Shown here in pieces: positions 17,544 through 27,537 of a DNA stretch of 63,877 nt. The DNA comes from Syntrophaceae bacterium. GTDB taxonomy: Bacteria; Desulfobacterota; BSN033; UBA1163. Position numbers and translations under genes: made by a program. Every line of letters starts with the position of its first letter. The first letter of the stretch is position 1. The notes under the pieces are model-generated. The model worked only from the letters and a program-made list of their open reading frames with translations. It had not been told where the DNA came from and did no database searches. The stretch is taken from assembly GCA_013388635.1 (NCBI GenBank), contig JACAEX010000022.1, positions 1 to 63,877 on the forward strand. Direction: 5' to 3'.

Positions 17544-18308
17544 ATGCCCCTCTACACGACCAACGCGATTGTGATCCGGTGTTACCCCTATGGAGAGTCG
17601 GACAAAATCGTCACCTTCCTCACCAAGGATTTCGGAAAGATCAAAGCGATCGCAAAAGGGGCGAGGAGGAGCAGGAGGCGATTTCAAAACGCCCTCGATC
17701 TCTTTTCTCATATCCGTCTCATCTTTTTCGATCGTGAAGGGATGGGCCTGGTCAGAGCCGATAATTGCGATCTCCTCCACAGCTTCCCGAGAATCAGGGA
17801 AGATCTCAAAAAGATCCTCTACGGGAACTACTATCTGGAATTGGTGAATGAGATGGCTGGAGAGCGAGAGGCGAATTCCGAGGCGTTTGATCTCCTCCTC
17901 TTTTTCTTGTCGGCCCTCGAAGAGATGGAGCCTCAAGAGGAGCATCTGAGGATGTTTGAGATCCGGATGCTCTCCTTGTTTGGCTATCAGCCCAATGTGA
18001 AGAGGTGTAACCTTTGCAAAAGGGACTGGAGAGAGCTGAGGGAGACCCCGTCCCTTTTTTTCTCCCTTGAAAGAGGGGCCTCGGTCTGCGAATCCTGCTC
18101 GAGCGCATTGAACAGCGTCATCCCTTTTTCCTTAGGGACGGCCCGTTTAATCGAACGGATTTCTCAGATGGATCTGGAGAAGATCCGCAGATTCAAGTTC
18201 ACCGCTCAGGCCTTGTCAGAGAGCCGAGAGGTTCTCACAAAATTTATTACCTACCACTTGGGGAAGGAATTGAAGTCGCTAAAGGCTCTGGGAACGATTA
18301 AGACCTAA
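17544..18308 (+). CDS. recO: DNA repair protein RecO
   Basis: This 254-residue protein of the RecFOR pathway loads RecA on SSB-coated gaps. The N-terminal OB fold (TTNAIVIRCYPYGESDKIVTF) is followed by the conserved KGARRSRRRF basic stretch. A four-cysteine zinc site follows (CNLC near residue 153 and CESC near residue 181). Length is normal. It is the last gene of the plsC-ftsK-lolA-recO run, followed by about 100 bp of AT-rich repeat-like sequence. Confidence 0.93.
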   Translation: MPLYTTNAIVIRCYPYGESDKIVTFLTKDFGKIKAIAKGARRSRRRFQNALDLFSHIRLIFFDREGMGLVRADNCDLLHSFPRIREDLKKILYGNYYLELVNEMAGEREANSEAFDLLLFFLSALEEMEPQEEHLRMFEIRMLSLFGYQPNVKRCNLCKRDWRELRETPSLFFSLERGASVCESCSSALNSVIPFSLGTARLIERISQMDLEKIRRFKFTAQALSESREVLTKFITYHLGKELKSLKALGTIKT

Positions 18309-18406
18309 TCGGTTAGAAATTTGGATTTGTTTTGATATTCGATTTTCGGATTTGCGACGAACCATGGAGTTGACATATCAGACTTAAACATGATAGATGA
18401 GGGAGC

Positions 18407-19291
18407 ATGAATTTTCAAGACCTGATTTTTTCACTGGAGAGGTTTTGGGCAGATCAGGGCTGCGTCATTCAACAGCCCTACGATACTGAGGTGGGCGCGG
18501 GCACATTCCATCCAGCTACCTTTCTCCGTGTTTTGGGCCCTGAGCCCTGGCGGGTTGCGTATGTGGAGCCTTCCCGTCGGCCGACCGATGGTCGATACGG
18601 GGAGAATCCCAATCGACTTCAACATTACTATCAGTATCAGGTGATCGTCAAACCCTCTCCGCTCGATATCCAGGAGGTCTACCTCAACAGCCTGAAGTCC
18701 TTGGGCATCGATCCGCTGAGCCATGACATCCGATTCGTCGAAGACGATTGGGAGTCTCCCACCCTCGGTGCATGGGGGTTGGGATGGGAGGTCTGGCTCG
18801 ATGGGATGGAGATCACCCAGTTCACCTACTTTCAGCAAGCCGGAGGGATCGAACTCAATCCGATCCCTGTGGAATTGACGTATGGGATCGAAAGGATCGC
18901 CATGTATCTTCAGGGTGTGGATAATGTCTTCGATCTGGAATGGACTGAAGGGGTGAAGTACGGCGATATTCACCACCGGAGCGAGGTTGAATTTTCTCGG
19001 TACAATTTCGAAGAGGCCGACGTAGAGATGCTCTTTCGTCTCTTCGATATGTATGAGAAAGAGGCCAAGGCCCTGAAGGAAAAGGGGTTGATCCTCCCCG
19101 CTTATGATTACTGTCTAAAGACATCCCATATCTTCAACCTGCTTGATGCCCGAGGTGCGATCAGCGTGACCGAGAGAGTGGGATACATATTGAGAGTTCG
19201 GACCTTGGCAAGACTGTGTGCGGAGGGGTACCTTAAGCAGAGAGAGGAGATGGGGTTTCCGCTGTTGAAGAAGGCCAGAGGTGAAAGGTGA
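18407..19291 (+). CDS. glyQ: Glycyl-tRNA synthetase alpha subunit
   Basis: The 294-residue catalytic subunit of the bacterial alpha2-beta2 glycyl-tRNA synthetase begins [20 protein letters not shown]. It contains the class II motif segments [21 protein letters not shown] and [26 protein letters not shown] precedes the ATG. The stop codon overlaps the glyS GTG start (GTGA), so both subunits are translated together. Confidence 0.97.
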   Translation: MNFQDLIFSLERFWADQGCVIQQPYDTEVGAGTFHPATFLRVLGPEPWRVAYVEPSRRPTDGRYGENPNRLQHYYQYQVIVKPSPLDIQEVYLNSLKSLGIDPLSHDIRFVEDDWESPTLGAWGLGWEVWLDGMEITQFTYFQQAGGIELNPIPVELTYGIERIAMYLQGVDNVFDLEWTEGVKYGDIHHRSEVEFSRYNFEEADVEMLFRLFDMYEKEAKALKEKGLILPAYDYCLKTSHIFNLLDARGAISVTERVGYILRVRTLARLCAEGYLKQREEMGFPLLKKARGER

Positions 19292-21372
19292 AAGGTAGAA
19301 GCGAGATAAAAGAGCTTCTTCTGGAGATCGGGACAGAGGAGATCCCGGCAGGCTTTGTTCCCCAGGCCCTGAACGATTTTGCGAGCCTCATCCAAAGAGA
19401 GCTTGAGGCAAACCGGATCGATTTCGATGGGGTGAAGACCCTTGGGACTCCAAGACGGCTCGTCCTTTACATCCAGTCGGTTTCGGAAAGGCAGAGAGAC
19501 GAGGAGATCAGGAGGATAGGCCCCCCGAAGCGGGCTGCTTTCGACTCAAAAGGGAATCCCACCCAAGCAGCCATTGGTTTTGCAAAGAGCCAATCGGTCC
19601 CCCTCGAATCCCTGGAGGTCGTTCAAACAGAAAAAGGAGAATATATCTGCGCTCTGAAGAAAGAGTTAGGGAGGCCGACTCCCGAACTTCTTCCTTCCGT
19701 TCTCCCCAAGGTGATCCTTTCCATTCCCTTCCAGAAGTCGATGCGTTGGGCAGACATTCCCGTTCGTTTCGCGAGGCCGATTCACTGGATCTTGGCTCTC
19801 TTCGGAGGCGTTCCGATACCTTTTGAAATTGGCAATATCCGGAGCGGAGACGTGACCTTTGGCCATCGATTTATGCATGCCGGTCCGGTTCGGGTGAACG
19901 ATTTCAACTCCTATCTCCGCAGGATGAGGGAAGCCTTTGTCATCGTCGACCCGGTGGAGCGCAGAAAGCGGATTGAGGAGGAGATGGTTCGGGAGGCGGC
20001 TTCTGTTTCTGGAAGGTTTGTCAGAGACGAGGAGCTCCTCGATGAGGTCAACTTTCTGGTGGAATATCCGGTTGCCATGTGCGGGAGGTTTGATGAGGAA
20101 TTTCTCTCGCTCCCCGGCGAGGTCCTGATCCACTCGATGAAGGAGCATCAGAGGTATTTTCCGGTTGTGGATGAATCTCAAAAGTTGCTCCCCTACTTCG
20201 TCTTCGTCAGCAATATCATCCCGAAGGATCGGAAGGTAGTTATCAAGGGAAATGAGAGGGTCCTCAAGGCAAGACTCTCGGATGCCGCCTATTTCTTCCG
20301 GGAGGATTTGAAGGTCCCCCTGGAGAAAAGGGTGGAAGAGTTAAAGCACGTGGTCTTTCAGGCAAAGTTAGGGACTTCTTATGAAAAGATGACCCGTTTT
20401 AGGCAACTGGCCCTGTTCATCTGTGAACGAATTGATCCGGGGCTCCGTTCATCGGTTGAGAGGGCGTCCTTCTTATGCAAGGCAGATCTGGTAACCGGGA
20501 TGGTCGGTGAATTTCCAAAGCTCCAGGGGATCGTGGGAAGGGAGTATGCACGACTTTCAGGAGAGAGACCTGAGGTGGCTGAAGCGATCTACGAACATTA
20601 CCTACCCGGTTTTGCAGGCGACCGGTTACCTTCCGGTCCGATCGGAGACATCATCAGCATCGCTGACAAGATGGATACCATTGTAGGCTCCTTTGGAATC
20701 GGTCTCGTCCCCACTGGAACAGCCGACCCCTTTGGCCTGAGACGCCAGGCATTAGGGATCATCCGGATCATCCTCGAAAAAGGGTATTCACTCTCGTTAA
20801 CCGGTTTGATCCAGGAGAGCGGAGGACTGTTGAAGGAGAAGATGGAACGTCCTTTCTCCGATGTGGAGAGGGAGGTATTGGAATTCTTCAGGGTCCGCTA
20901 CCAACATCTTTTGCTGGATAGAGGCTATCCCCTGGACGTGATCGAAGCGGTGCTTTCTGTTTCTTTTGATGATTTGCTCGACGTTCAGAGGCGTATCGAT
21001 GCCCTGAATCGGGCAAGAGGGTTGCCGGATCTCATGTCCGTAGTGATTGCCTTCAAACGGGCGGTAAATATCTTGAAGGAGTCTCCTCCCCGAGGAACGA
21101 TTCAAGTTCGCCTATTTTCTGAACCTGCTGAGCACAACCTTTACCAATCATTTGTGGAAGTAGAGGGAAGCGTGACTTCTTATCTATCAAATGATCCGAT
21201 CTACGATGCTGCTATCAGGGAGATGCTTCGACTCAAAGAGCCGATCGATGAATTCTTTGACAAGGTTATGGTCATGGTCGAAGATGAGGCGATACGCAAT
21301 AATCGGCTGGCTCTTCTCGATGAGATCGGGAAACTCTTCCTCAGGGTCGCCGACTTCTCGAAACTCACCTGA
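19288..21372 (+). CDS. glyS: Glycyl-tRNA synthetase beta subunit
   Basis: The 694-residue beta subunit binds tRNA-Gly and carries editing- and HD-like domains. It starts with GTG inside the glyQ stop codon, and its first conserved block is [19 protein letters not shown]. Further family markers are [15 protein letters not shown] and [11 protein letters not shown](G)IG. Length is normal for the family. No terminator is obvious before the promoter-like site at 21417. Confidence 0.97.
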   Translation: MKGRSEIKELLLEIGTEEIPAGFVPQALNDFASLIQRELEANRIDFDGVKTLGTPRRLVLYIQSVSERQRDEEIRRIGPPKRAAFDSKGNPTQAAIGFAKSQSVPLESLEVVQTEKGEYICALKKELGRPTPELLPSVLPKVILSIPFQKSMRWADIPVRFARPIHWILALFGGVPIPFEIGNIRSGDVTFGHRFMHAGPVRVNDFNSYLRRMREAFVIVDPVERRKRIEEEMVREAASVSGRFVRDEELLDEVNFLVEYPVAMCGRFDEEFLSLPGEVLIHSMKEHQRYFPVVDESQKLLPYFVFVSNIIPKDRKVVIKGNERVLKARLSDAAYFFREDLKVPLEKRVEELKHVVFQAKLGTSYEKMTRFRQLALFICERIDPGLRSSVERASFLCKADLVTGMVGEFPKLQGIVGREYARLSGERPEVAEAIYEHYLPGFAGDRLPSGPIGDIISIADKMDTIVGSFGIGLVPTGTADPFGLRRQALGIIRIILEKGYSLSLTGLIQESGGLLKEKMERPFSDVEREVLEFFRVRYQHLLLDRGYPLDVIEAVLSVSFDDLLDVQRRIDALNRARGLPDLMSVVIAFKRAVNILKESPPRGTIQVRLFSEPAEHNLYQSFVEVEGSVTSYLSNDPIYDAAIREMLRLKEPIDEFFDKVMVMVEDEAIRNNRLALLDEIGKLFLRVADFSKLT

Positions 21373-21416
21373 TCCCAACCCCCGTCTTCCAATAGCCTTC
21401 CCACGTTCATCCTGTT

Positions 21417-21445
21417 TTGACTTTTTATCCGGGATAAGATACATT
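21417..21445 (+). promoter_or_regulatory. Promoter upstream of the hisS structured leader
   Basis: TTGACT (21417-21422), 17 bp, TACATT (21440-21445). Transcription would begin near 21452, a few bases before the first arm of the long imperfect hairpin. Confidence 0.45.
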
Positions 21446-21457
21446 GCCTAGAAAATA

Positions 21458-21746
21458 ACCTCCAAAGACCTCCTCTCCCCTGGGAGACCGTGTCATAATG
21501 ACGATAGGGGGAAGAAGTGGGTCGGACAGGCAGTCAGGCTTCTCAGCGTTAGGATGCGGTCATTTAAGGTTATGGGTCATCGGCCTTTTTGAAAATGCGA
21601 TTCTTTTCATCGGCTTGCGACTCAGAAGCTGAGCGAATAAGAGGTTTCCGCCCTAAAGCTTCGTCACCTGACCGCCTGTCCCGTGTTGGAGCGGAACCAG
21701 TTTCTGCCTAATTACGACACAGCCCCTGATGGGAGAGGATGGAGGT
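21458..21746 (+). ncRNA. Rod-like structured RNA or leader upstream of hisS
   Basis: The 366 bp between glyS and hisS contain nested complementary blocks: ACCTCC (21458) with GGAGGT (21741); CCTCTCCC (21472) with GGGAGAGG (21731); GTGTCATAAT (21490) with ATTACGACAC (21711), one mismatch; a 15-nt block (21524-21538) with 21667-21681, one mismatch; and AGCGTTAGG (21545) with CCCTAAAGCT (21651). A local hairpin CTCAG-AAG-CTGAG sits at 21621. Together they make an interrupted rod of about 290 nt. The outermost helix would hide GGAGGT just before the hisS start, so a cis-acting control of hisS is plausible. A 6S-like RNA or a MITE are alternatives. I recognise no Rfam consensus. Confidence 0.5.
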
Positions 21747-21765
21747 GAGGGGGATCAAGGATCGT

Positions 21766-23028
21766 ATGACGGAGATCAAGGCGATTCGCGGTTTCAACGA
21801 TATTCTTCCGGGTGAGATTGGGAAGTGGCAGTTCGTTGAGAATACGGCCCGAGAGGTATTTGAGGGGTTTGGTTTCTCGGAGATCCGCATCCCCATTCTC
21901 GAACGGACAGAGCTTTTCGCTCGAGGCATCGGTGAAGCTACGGACATCGTTGAGAAGGAGATGTATACCTTTACCGACCGGAGCGGCAACTCTTTGACTC
22001 TTCGTCCCGAAGCCACAGCCTCGATGGCGCGGGCCTATCTGGAACATCAGCTCCACTCCTTTGATCCGGTGGCGAAGCTCTATTGCATCGGTCCGATGTT
22101 CCGTTATGAGAGACCCCAGAAGGGCCGCTACCGCCAGTTCTACCAGATCGATGCAGAGGTCTTCGGGGTGGATAACCCAATGGTGGATGCCGAGGTCATC
22201 CACATGCTCATCCATTTTCTCAGAAGGGTCGGGCTGGAAAGGCTTGAACTCCAGATCAATTCCCTGGGCTGCCGGGAATGTCGTCCCAGGTACCGGGAAG
22301 AACTGAAAGGATTCTTGACGAAGCGGTCGTTTCGACTCTGTGAAGATTGTCAGAGAAGGCTTGAGACCAATCCCCTTCGCATCCTCGACTGTAAGGTTGA
22401 GAGCTGTCAAGAGGCCATCGCCGGCGCTCCGAAAGTGACCGACTATATCTGCGAGCAGTGTCGTAAACATTTTGATAGAGTGAAGGAATACCTTGCCATG
22501 GCAGGTCTCTCATTCATCCTAAACCCCAGGATGGTGAGGGGTCTGGATTATTACACGAGGACTGCCTTTGAGGTGATCTCCTATCAGTTAGGCTCCCAGA
22601 ATGCGGTGACCGGTGGAGGCCGGTATGATAATCTCTTCCAGGAGATTGGGGGTCTCGATATTCCGGGAATTGGTTTCGCTGTCGGCATGGAGAGGCTGGT
22701 CTCCTTGTTGCCAGCGGGCAAAGGGTTTGTACAGAATCCTTCACTCTTCGTTGCTGCCTTAGGAGATGAGGCCCTTAAAGAGGCTTATCGGATCGTCAGT
22801 CAACTCCACCTTGAGGGGATTCGAGCGGAGTTGGACTACGAGGGGAAGAGCCTGAAAAGCCAGATGCGAAGGGCCGATAAGTTGAAGGCTCGTTACGTCC
22901 TGATCTTCGGAGAAGAGGAGTTTAAGCGGGGGAGAGCAGTGCTTCGAAATATGGAGACCAAGTCACAGGAAGAGATCCCTTTGCAGGGCGTTCTGAATAC
23001 TCTAAAGAAGAGAATCATCGGAGATTGA
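21766..23028 (+). CDS. hisS: Histidyl-tRNA synthetase
   Basis: The protein of about 420 residues starts in the usual way with EIKAIRGFNDILPGE. It carries class II motif 2 (YRYERPQKGRYRQFYQ-like), the histidine-specific LDYYTRTAFEV and GGGRYDNL motifs, and a C-terminal anticodon-binding domain (ALGDEALKEAYRIVSQL onward). I place the start at 21766 (MTEIKAIRG, AAGGAT upstream); the ATG at 21739 adds nine residues but lies inside the structured leader. Expression may be controlled by that leader. Confidence 0.95.
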   Translation: MTEIKAIRGFNDILPGEIGKWQFVENTAREVFEGFGFSEIRIPILERTELFARGIGEATDIVEKEMYTFTDRSGNSLTLRPEATASMARAYLEHQLHSFDPVAKLYCIGPMFRYERPQKGRYRQFYQIDAEVFGVDNPMVDAEVIHMLIHFLRRVGLERLELQINSLGCRECRPRYREELKGFLTKRSFRLCEDCQRRLETNPLRILDCKVESCQEAIAGAPKVTDYICEQCRKHFDRVKEYLAMAGLSFILNPRMVRGLDYYTRTAFEVISYQLGSQNAVTGGGRYDNLFQEIGGLDIPGIGFAVGMERLVSLLPAGKGFVQNPSLFVAALGDEALKEAYRIVSQLHLEGIRAELDYEGKSLKSQMRRADKLKARYVLIFGEEEFKRGRAVLRNMETKSQEEIPLQGVLNTLKKRIIGD

Positions 23029-23153
23029 AAAAGAAGCTCATTAGTGGTAATATATCTTTAAAGTTCGAAATCCGAAACACGAAATTCTAAACCATGCCAA
23101 AAATTTTGATATTACTAATCGGTCCATAATTGTATAGACACTCGCCTTGCTTT

Positions 23154-23217
23154 GTCATTCCTGGCTTGGCCAGGAATCCAGTCTTTTTTTCTGGGTTCCC
23201 GCCTTCGCGGGAATGAC
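23154..23217. repeat. GTCATTCC-type inverted-repeat element
   Basis: GTCATTCC at the left pairs with GGAATGAC at the right, and GGAATCCAG with CTGGGTTCC inside, in the style of the dispersed GTCATTCCCGCG palindromes found in many bacterial genomes. The remainder of the 306-bp gap 23029-23334 is AT-rich repeat-like sequence (TTCGAAATCCGAAACACGAA, ATTTCGGATTTGG). I see no gene in it. Confidence 0.6.
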
Positions 23218-23334
23218 GTTATGTCTTGTCAATGATGGACTCCTTAGTAACTGTTCCAAAACATTAGTTTAGGATTTTGGTCATTCGGATTCGTTTTGAA
23301 TTTAGAATTTCGGATTTGGATATGGTCAGAGGGT

Positions 23335-23408
23335 TGGGGGATCGTTCAATGGTAGGACAACGGACTCTGACTCCGTGAATTGAGGTTCGAATCCTCATCC
23401 CCCAGCCA
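23335..23408 (+). tRNA. tRNA-Gln (anticodon CTG)
   Basis: The acceptor arms TGGGGGA (23335) and TCCCCCA (23398) pair perfectly and are followed by discriminator G and an encoded CCA. The anticodon stem ACGGA/TCCGT encloses the loop CTCTGAC with anticodon CTG. The T arm GAGG-TTCGAATC-CTC is normal. Its 3' part (23361-23408) is duplicated at 25266, marking it as an integration site. Glutaminyl-tRNA synthetase is encoded just beyond the inserted element. Confidence 0.95.
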
Positions 23409-23453
23409 AATGATTTCAATAAGTTAGGCATCATGCCCAATTTCATCATCGCT

Positions 23454-23475
23454 CATTGTGCTAAATTTGTGCTAA
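23454..23475. repeat. 22-bp direct repeat inside the element (left copy)
   Basis: A 22-bp sequence containing GTGCTAAATTTGTGCTAA is present here and again at 25117-25138. Each copy itself contains TGTGCTAA twice, 11 bp apart. Position near both attachment sites suggests recombinase arm-binding sites; this is inferred. Confidence 0.6.
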
Positions 23476-23750
23476 TTTTTTTCTCTTTCCTGTCCAGCAT
23501 TAAGACCGCATCGTTTCATCAAAGTCAGTTCCCTGTTGATGGTCCCGGGAGAAGCCTTCTCTTCATATCTCCTGTTCTTGTAAGCATTGATCATTTTGGG
23601 AGCGATCTCCACTAAACAATAATTCCCAAAATATGGGAGCAGATGACCGAGGCTACTTCTGTCCCTGATATGCTGCTTCAAAGGTTTTCCTACAGTCCAT
23701 CATTGTTTCTTCCCAATCTCCATTCCTGTAGTTTTTTTGTTGACGCTCAT
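23472..23750 (-). pseudogene. Remnant of a tyrosine-type phage integrase
   Basis: Reading the minus strand, LLPYFGNYCLVEIAPKMINA followed by YKNRR, then SPGTINRELTLMKR, is the SAM-like core-binding domain of tyrosine integrases. Upstream (from about 23750, MSVNKKT) there are stops and frameshifts. Downstream the frame ends after about 15 unrelated residues, so the whole catalytic domain with its R..HxxR..Y residues is missing. It lies next to attL as expected for an integrase of this element. Confidence 0.75.
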
Positions 23751-23789
23751 GACTTGACCGCCTGGGAAGAGGGGGAGAATATTTTACGG

Positions 23790-25007
23790 TCATGCATCCC
23801 AGGGATAGACGCAGTGTCTGTCTTTCTGTATCCCGTTCAGGCCCACGACCTTGTAATTATTGATGCCGTAGTGTTCGTTGAAGTATCTGATGGCCGTCGG
23901 ATTAAACTGCTCATAATTGAGCTTCACCTCGATGGGGATGAGATCGTCTCTCACTTTCAAAATAAAATCGATCTCCTTCTTGTCTTTTGTTCGCCAATAA
24001 AAGACACTTTCTCTCCCATATTTCTTTACCAATTCCGAAAAAACCCCCGTCTCAAAGGCCTGACCGATAATCTCCCTCTGTAAACCTTTCAGCCAAAGCA
24101 TCTGCATGAGTCCCGAATCGTAAAAGTATATTTTGGGTAGCTTAAAGAGTTCTGAACGGATGTTTCTGCTGAAAGGTCTCACCAACCTCAGGATATAGGT
24201 GTTTTCCAGCATAAAGAGATATCGCTCTATTGTCTGAGTCGCAATTCGGGTTGTATTGGAAAGCTCGCTCATGTTGAGTAACTGGCCACTCTGGCTGGCA
24301 AGGGCTTCAAGTAGCTTATTAAACTTATCGATGTCTTTTACGCTGGCGAGGTCCCTGATATCCTTCTTCACGTAGGTGTCTATAATTTGCTGCAAATATT
24401 TCTCCTTTTTATCCACCTCAGGTGTCAGGACAATCTTGGGATACCCTCCATAAAGGACGTACTCTCTGAACTTATCTCTGAGTTCATCTCTTTTCTTTCC
24501 GGTGTATACCTTGCCTTCCTCGAAATGATATTCCTGGAAGAGAAGGAATTCCTTGAACGAGAGAGTAAAAATTTCAAAATTTACTGTTCTGCCGACAAGC
24601 GCGTCTTTGAATTTCGTCTTTATAGCAAAACTTGATGACCCTGAAACGATAAGCTTTATACGCTTATGGTGGTCTGCCACCAACTTCAAGAAAGAGGATG
24701 GATCTGCGAGGTACTGGATTTCATCGACCAGGACAAAACATTTTCCGTCTCCGCCGGAGGAAGTGATTCCCTCTTCCTCAAGGTGTTTTAAGAAGGCGTC
24801 AACCCCTGCATCAAGAATTCTTACATAACGGGAATCTTCGAGGTCAATGAAATAGGTGGTCTTGCCCTGTTTTTTTAACTGGTCTTGAAGGTAGCGGAGA
24901 ATGCAGGTCTTCCCCACCTGTCGCGCTCCGTGGAGAACAATAACGTCATCGCTATCCACGTACTTATTGATCTCATCCATGACAGTTCTTTTAAAAATTC
25001 TTTCCAT
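23790..25007 (-). CDS. AAA-family ATPase with DUF4143 domain
   Basis: The 405-residue protein starts with an AAA_14 ATPase domain: Walker A GARQVGKT near residue 27 and Walker B FVLVDEIQYL near residue 90. The C-terminal half is a DUF4143 region with a nuclease-like fold pattern (SVFYWRTKDKKEIDFILKVRDDLIPIEVK, of the D..ExK type). Such genes are widespread, often as mobile cargo, and no biochemical role is settled. It is the only intact gene in the tRNA-Gln element and is AT-rich compared with flanking glnS. It could be a defence or selfish module. Confidence 0.85.
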   Translation of the reverse strand: MERIFKRTVMDEINKYVDSDDVIVLHGARQVGKTCILRYLQDQLKKQGKTTYFIDLEDSRYVRILDAGVDAFLKHLEEEGITSSGGDGKCFVLVDEIQYLADPSSFLKLVADHHKRIKLIVSGSSSFAIKTKFKDALVGRTVNFEIFTLSFKEFLLFQEYHFEEGKVYTGKKRDELRDKFREYVLYGGYPKIVLTPEVDKKEKYLQQIIDTYVKKDIRDLASVKDIDKFNKLLEALASQSGQLLNMSELSNTTRIATQTIERYLFMLENTYILRLVRPFSRNIRSELFKLPKIYFYDSGLMQMLWLKGLQREIIGQAFETGVFSELVKKYGRESVFYWRTKDKKEIDFILKVRDDLIPIEVKLNYEQFNPTAIRYFNEHYGINNYKVVGLNGIQKDRHCVYPWDA

Positions 25008-25116
25008 TGGCGACCAGACTTCTTTTTATTGTAATAATAAGTTCAACCTATTTAAAAGTCAAGTTTTATTTAGGTTAAACTTCAAGACAACCTATCAGGC
25101 CTTGGCCTCCATAGAT

Positions 25117-25138
25117 CATTGTGCTAAATTTGTGCTAA
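25117..25138. repeat. 22-bp direct repeat inside the element (right copy)
   Basis: This is identical to 23454-23475. Between it and the attR-like copy (25139-25265) I see only AT-rich sequence without a gene. Confidence 0.6.
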
Positions 25139-25265
25139 AAATAAGCCAAAAAAAACGAAATAGATGGAAAAAACTTAACTAGATGGAAATGAATTTTAGC
25201 CAATATTTTTAACAACTTAGGAGAAACCAGGCGAACAATCAAGGGGTTAGAAAAATTGCTATTTT

Positions 25266-25313
25266 CGGACTCTGACTCCGTGAATTGAGGTTCGAATCCT
25301 CATCCCCCAGCCA
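25266..25313 (+). repeat. Partial tRNA-Gln copy (attR-like)
   Basis: This is an exact 48-bp copy of 23361-23408: anticodon arm from CGGAC, variable loop, T arm, 3' acceptor strand and CCA. It lacks the 5' half, so it is not a functional tRNA gene. It marks the right end of the integrated element. Confidence 0.93.
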
Positions 25314-25345
25314 TTTTTTAGCAAGAGCAGTGCGCAAGACCTCAC

Positions 25346-27046
25346 CTATTCATTCTTCTGCTGCTGGTTGGCGATTTTGGCCCAGGAGTCGCGGAGGGAG
25401 ACGATCCGATTGAACACAAGTTTGTTGGAAGAAGAGTCTTTCGCATCGACGCAGAAGTAGCCAAGCCTTTCGAACTGGTATCTACTCCCCGGTGCCGCCC
25501 CTTTCAGACCGGACTCCACCCGGCATGAGGCGAGGGTTTCCAGAGATCTCGGATTCAGGTATTTTGTAAAGTCATCTCTCTCCGCGGTTGGATCGGGAAC
25601 CCGAAAGAGTCGATCATATAATCTTACTTCAGCAGGAACCGAATGGTCCGCTGATACCCAGTGGATGACCCCTTCCACTTTGTGTCCGTCTGGAAGTGGG
25701 CCATTGCGTGTCTCTGGATCACAGGTACAGTGCACCTCTTTCACTTCCCCGGTCTTTTCGTCCTTAACCACCCCCACACATTTTACGATGTAGGCGTATC
25801 GCAATCGCACCTCCCGACCAGGAGCGAGACGGTAGTATTTTTTCGGCGGTTTTTCGAGGAAGTCATCCTGTTCGATGTAGAGTACCTTCGAGAAGGGGAG
25901 CCTCCGCGATCCCATGTCAGGGTTCTGCGGATGGTTCGGGCATTCGATCTCCTCCACCTGGCCTTCAGGATAGTTGTCGATGATCAGACGAAGAGGTCTC
26001 AGCACGGCCATCACACGTGGGGCGCGTTCATTCAAATCCTCGCGGACGCAATGTTCAAGAAGAGACATATCCACGGTGTTTTCATTCTTGGCCACCCCGA
26101 TCCTAACACAGAAGTTACGGATCGCCTCGGGTGTATAGCCCCTTCTCCTCATTCCTGCGATGGTCGGCATGCGTGGATCGTCCCACCCTGTGACATACCC
26201 TTTTCGCACCAGTTCGATCAGCCGTCGCTTACTGAGGATCGTATAGCTGAGGTTGAGACGAGCGAATTCGATCTGCTGGGGGTGACAGTCCACATCCAGC
26301 TGATCCAGGATCCAATCATATAAGGGGCGGTTATTTTCAAACTCCAGCGTGCATATCGAATGGGTGACCTTTTCAATGGAATCCGAAAGGCAATGGGCAA
26401 AGTCGTACATCGGATAGATGCACCATCGTGTCCCCGTTCGATAGTGGTGTGCCCGCTTGATCCGGTAGAGGATCGGATCCCGCATGGTGATGTTGGGTGA
26501 GGCCATATCGATTTTGGCACGAAGGACATGGGCACCATCCTCAAATTCACCGGCTCGCATCCGCGAAAAGAGATCCAGGTTTTCCTCAACGGAGCGGTTC
26601 CGATACGGACTCTCCTTGCCGGGCTCGGTCAGGGTGCCACGGTACTCCCTGATCTCATCTGCGCTCAGGCTGCAGACATAGGCTTTGCCTTTTTTGATCA
26701 ACTGGATTGCAAATTCGTAGAGTTGCTCAAAATAGTCCGAGGCATAGAAGAGCCTGTCCTGCCAGTCGAACCCCAGCCAGCGGACGTCCTGGATGATCGA
26801 TTCGACGTATTCCAGGGATTCACCGCTGGGATCCGTATCATCCATCCGTAAATTGCAGGTGCCATGGTACTGTGCAGCAATGCCGAAATTGAGGCAGATC
26901 GATTTGGCATGTCCGATATGGAGATAACCATTGGGCTCAGGAGGGAAGCGTGTTGCCACACGCCCTCCGTGTTTGTTTGTCTTCAGATCCTCTTCGATGA
27001 TCTCTCGAATAAAATCGGTTGCAGGAGGAGAATCCTTTTGAGTCAT
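25346..27046 (-). CDS. glnS: Glutaminyl-tRNA synthetase
   Basis: This 566-residue class I synthetase has the HIGH motif ([23 protein letters not shown] at 43-46), the KMSKS equivalent (ILSKRRL) and the two C-terminal beta-barrel domains for anticodon recognition. Family markers include [11 protein letters not shown] and [15 protein letters not shown] direct GlnRS means this organism need not make all Gln-tRNA by the amidotransferase route. It faces tRNA-Gln across the integrated element, so synthetase and tRNA genes would otherwise be neighbours. Confidence 0.96.
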   Translation of the reverse strand: MTQKDSPPATDFIREIIEEDLKTNKHGGRVATRFPPEPNGYLHIGHAKSICLNFGIAAQYHGTCNLRMDDTDPSGESLEYVESIIQDVRWLGFDWQDRLFYASDYFEQLYEFAIQLIKKGKAYVCSLSADEIREYRGTLTEPGKESPYRNRSVEENLDLFSRMRAGEFEDGAHVLRAKIDMASPNITMRDPILYRIKRAHHYRTGTRWCIYPMYDFAHCLSDSIEKVTHSICTLEFENNRPLYDWILDQLDVDCHPQQIEFARLNLSYTILSKRRLIELVRKGYVTGWDDPRMPTIAGMRRRGYTPEAIRNFCVRIGVAKNENTVDMSLLEHCVREDLNERAPRVMAVLRPLRLIIDNYPEGQVEEIECPNHPQNPDMGSRRLPFSKVLYIEQDDFLEKPPKKYYRLAPGREVRLRYAYIVKCVGVVKDEKTGEVKEVHCTCDPETRNGPLPDGHKVEGVIHWVSADHSVPAEVRLYDRLFRVPDPTAERDDFTKYLNPRSLETLASCRVESGLKGAAPGSRYQFERLGYFCVDAKDSSSNKLVFNRIVSLRDSWAKIANQQQKNE

Positions 27047-27261
27047 ATCCTCAAATTCCCTTCATCTTATTCTTACCATAAGCGGCTTGCTCTTTCAATC
27101 TCCCTGTATTTGCCGATGGTCTAAGAATTGATTGCAAGTTGTGGAAGGAGTATCATATCTTTGGGTCTTAGGGACTGTGCGCGTAGCAGGGAATAAAGTT
27201 TGGAGGTGATTCAGTAGCAGGATAAGAGGTGCTGGATCCAGAGATTCAGGGAGGGAGGCAT

Positions 27262-27531
27262 ATGGAAGAAGAAAAGATCGAGGCCAAGTTTATGGGTACG
27301 GTGACAAGGGCGAAGGGGAGGTGTCATGCGAATCACCAGGTGGGTCAAAGATTTGAATTGAGCTGCTACGATTCGGGTGGACTCTGTGGTTTCTTTTATC
27401 ACGATATCTTCCCTTATCTCTCAGTGATGCAGTTCGGCGGAAAATATCCCTGGTGGGATAAGGATGTCATTGAAGTGGAGTGTCCGGATCGCTATAATAC
27501 CGTTTCCCTCAAGGTCGAAAGAAAGGGATAA
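27262..27531 (+). CDS. TIGR04076-like small protein
   Basis: The protein of about 89 residues has the pattern of the small TIGR04076 family: CHANHQVGQRFELS, a GGLCGFF segment, QFGGKYPWWDKD and VECPD near the end. GGGAGG precedes the ATG at 27262. Function is unknown; conserved cysteines suggest a metal or redox role. It converges with the ATP-grasp gene, 6 nt between stop codons. Confidence 0.7.
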   Translation: MEEEKIEAKFMGTVTRAKGRCHANHQVGQRFELSCYDSGGLCGFFYHDIFPYLSVMQFGGKYPWWDKDVIEVECPDRYNTVSLKVERKG

Positions 27532-27537
27532 ATCACG

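Larger units (their letters stand above)
23361..25313. mobile_element. Small element integrated into the tRNA-Gln gene
   Basis: The last 48 bp of tRNA-Gln, from the anticodon stem through CCA, are repeated exactly at 25266-25313. This is the signature of site-specific integration by a tyrosine recombinase, with the tRNA restored on one side. The 1.9 kb inside hold an integrase remnant (23472-23750, minus), one intact ATPase gene (23790-25007, minus) and a 22-bp direct repeat near each end. The integrase is broken, so the element is probably immobile. It separates tRNA-Gln from glnS. Confidence 0.85.

Noticed and set aside
21450-21766. T-box riboswitch for hisS
   Set aside because: No T-box sequence or terminator/antiterminator pair is visible, and the element is not expected in this group of bacteria.
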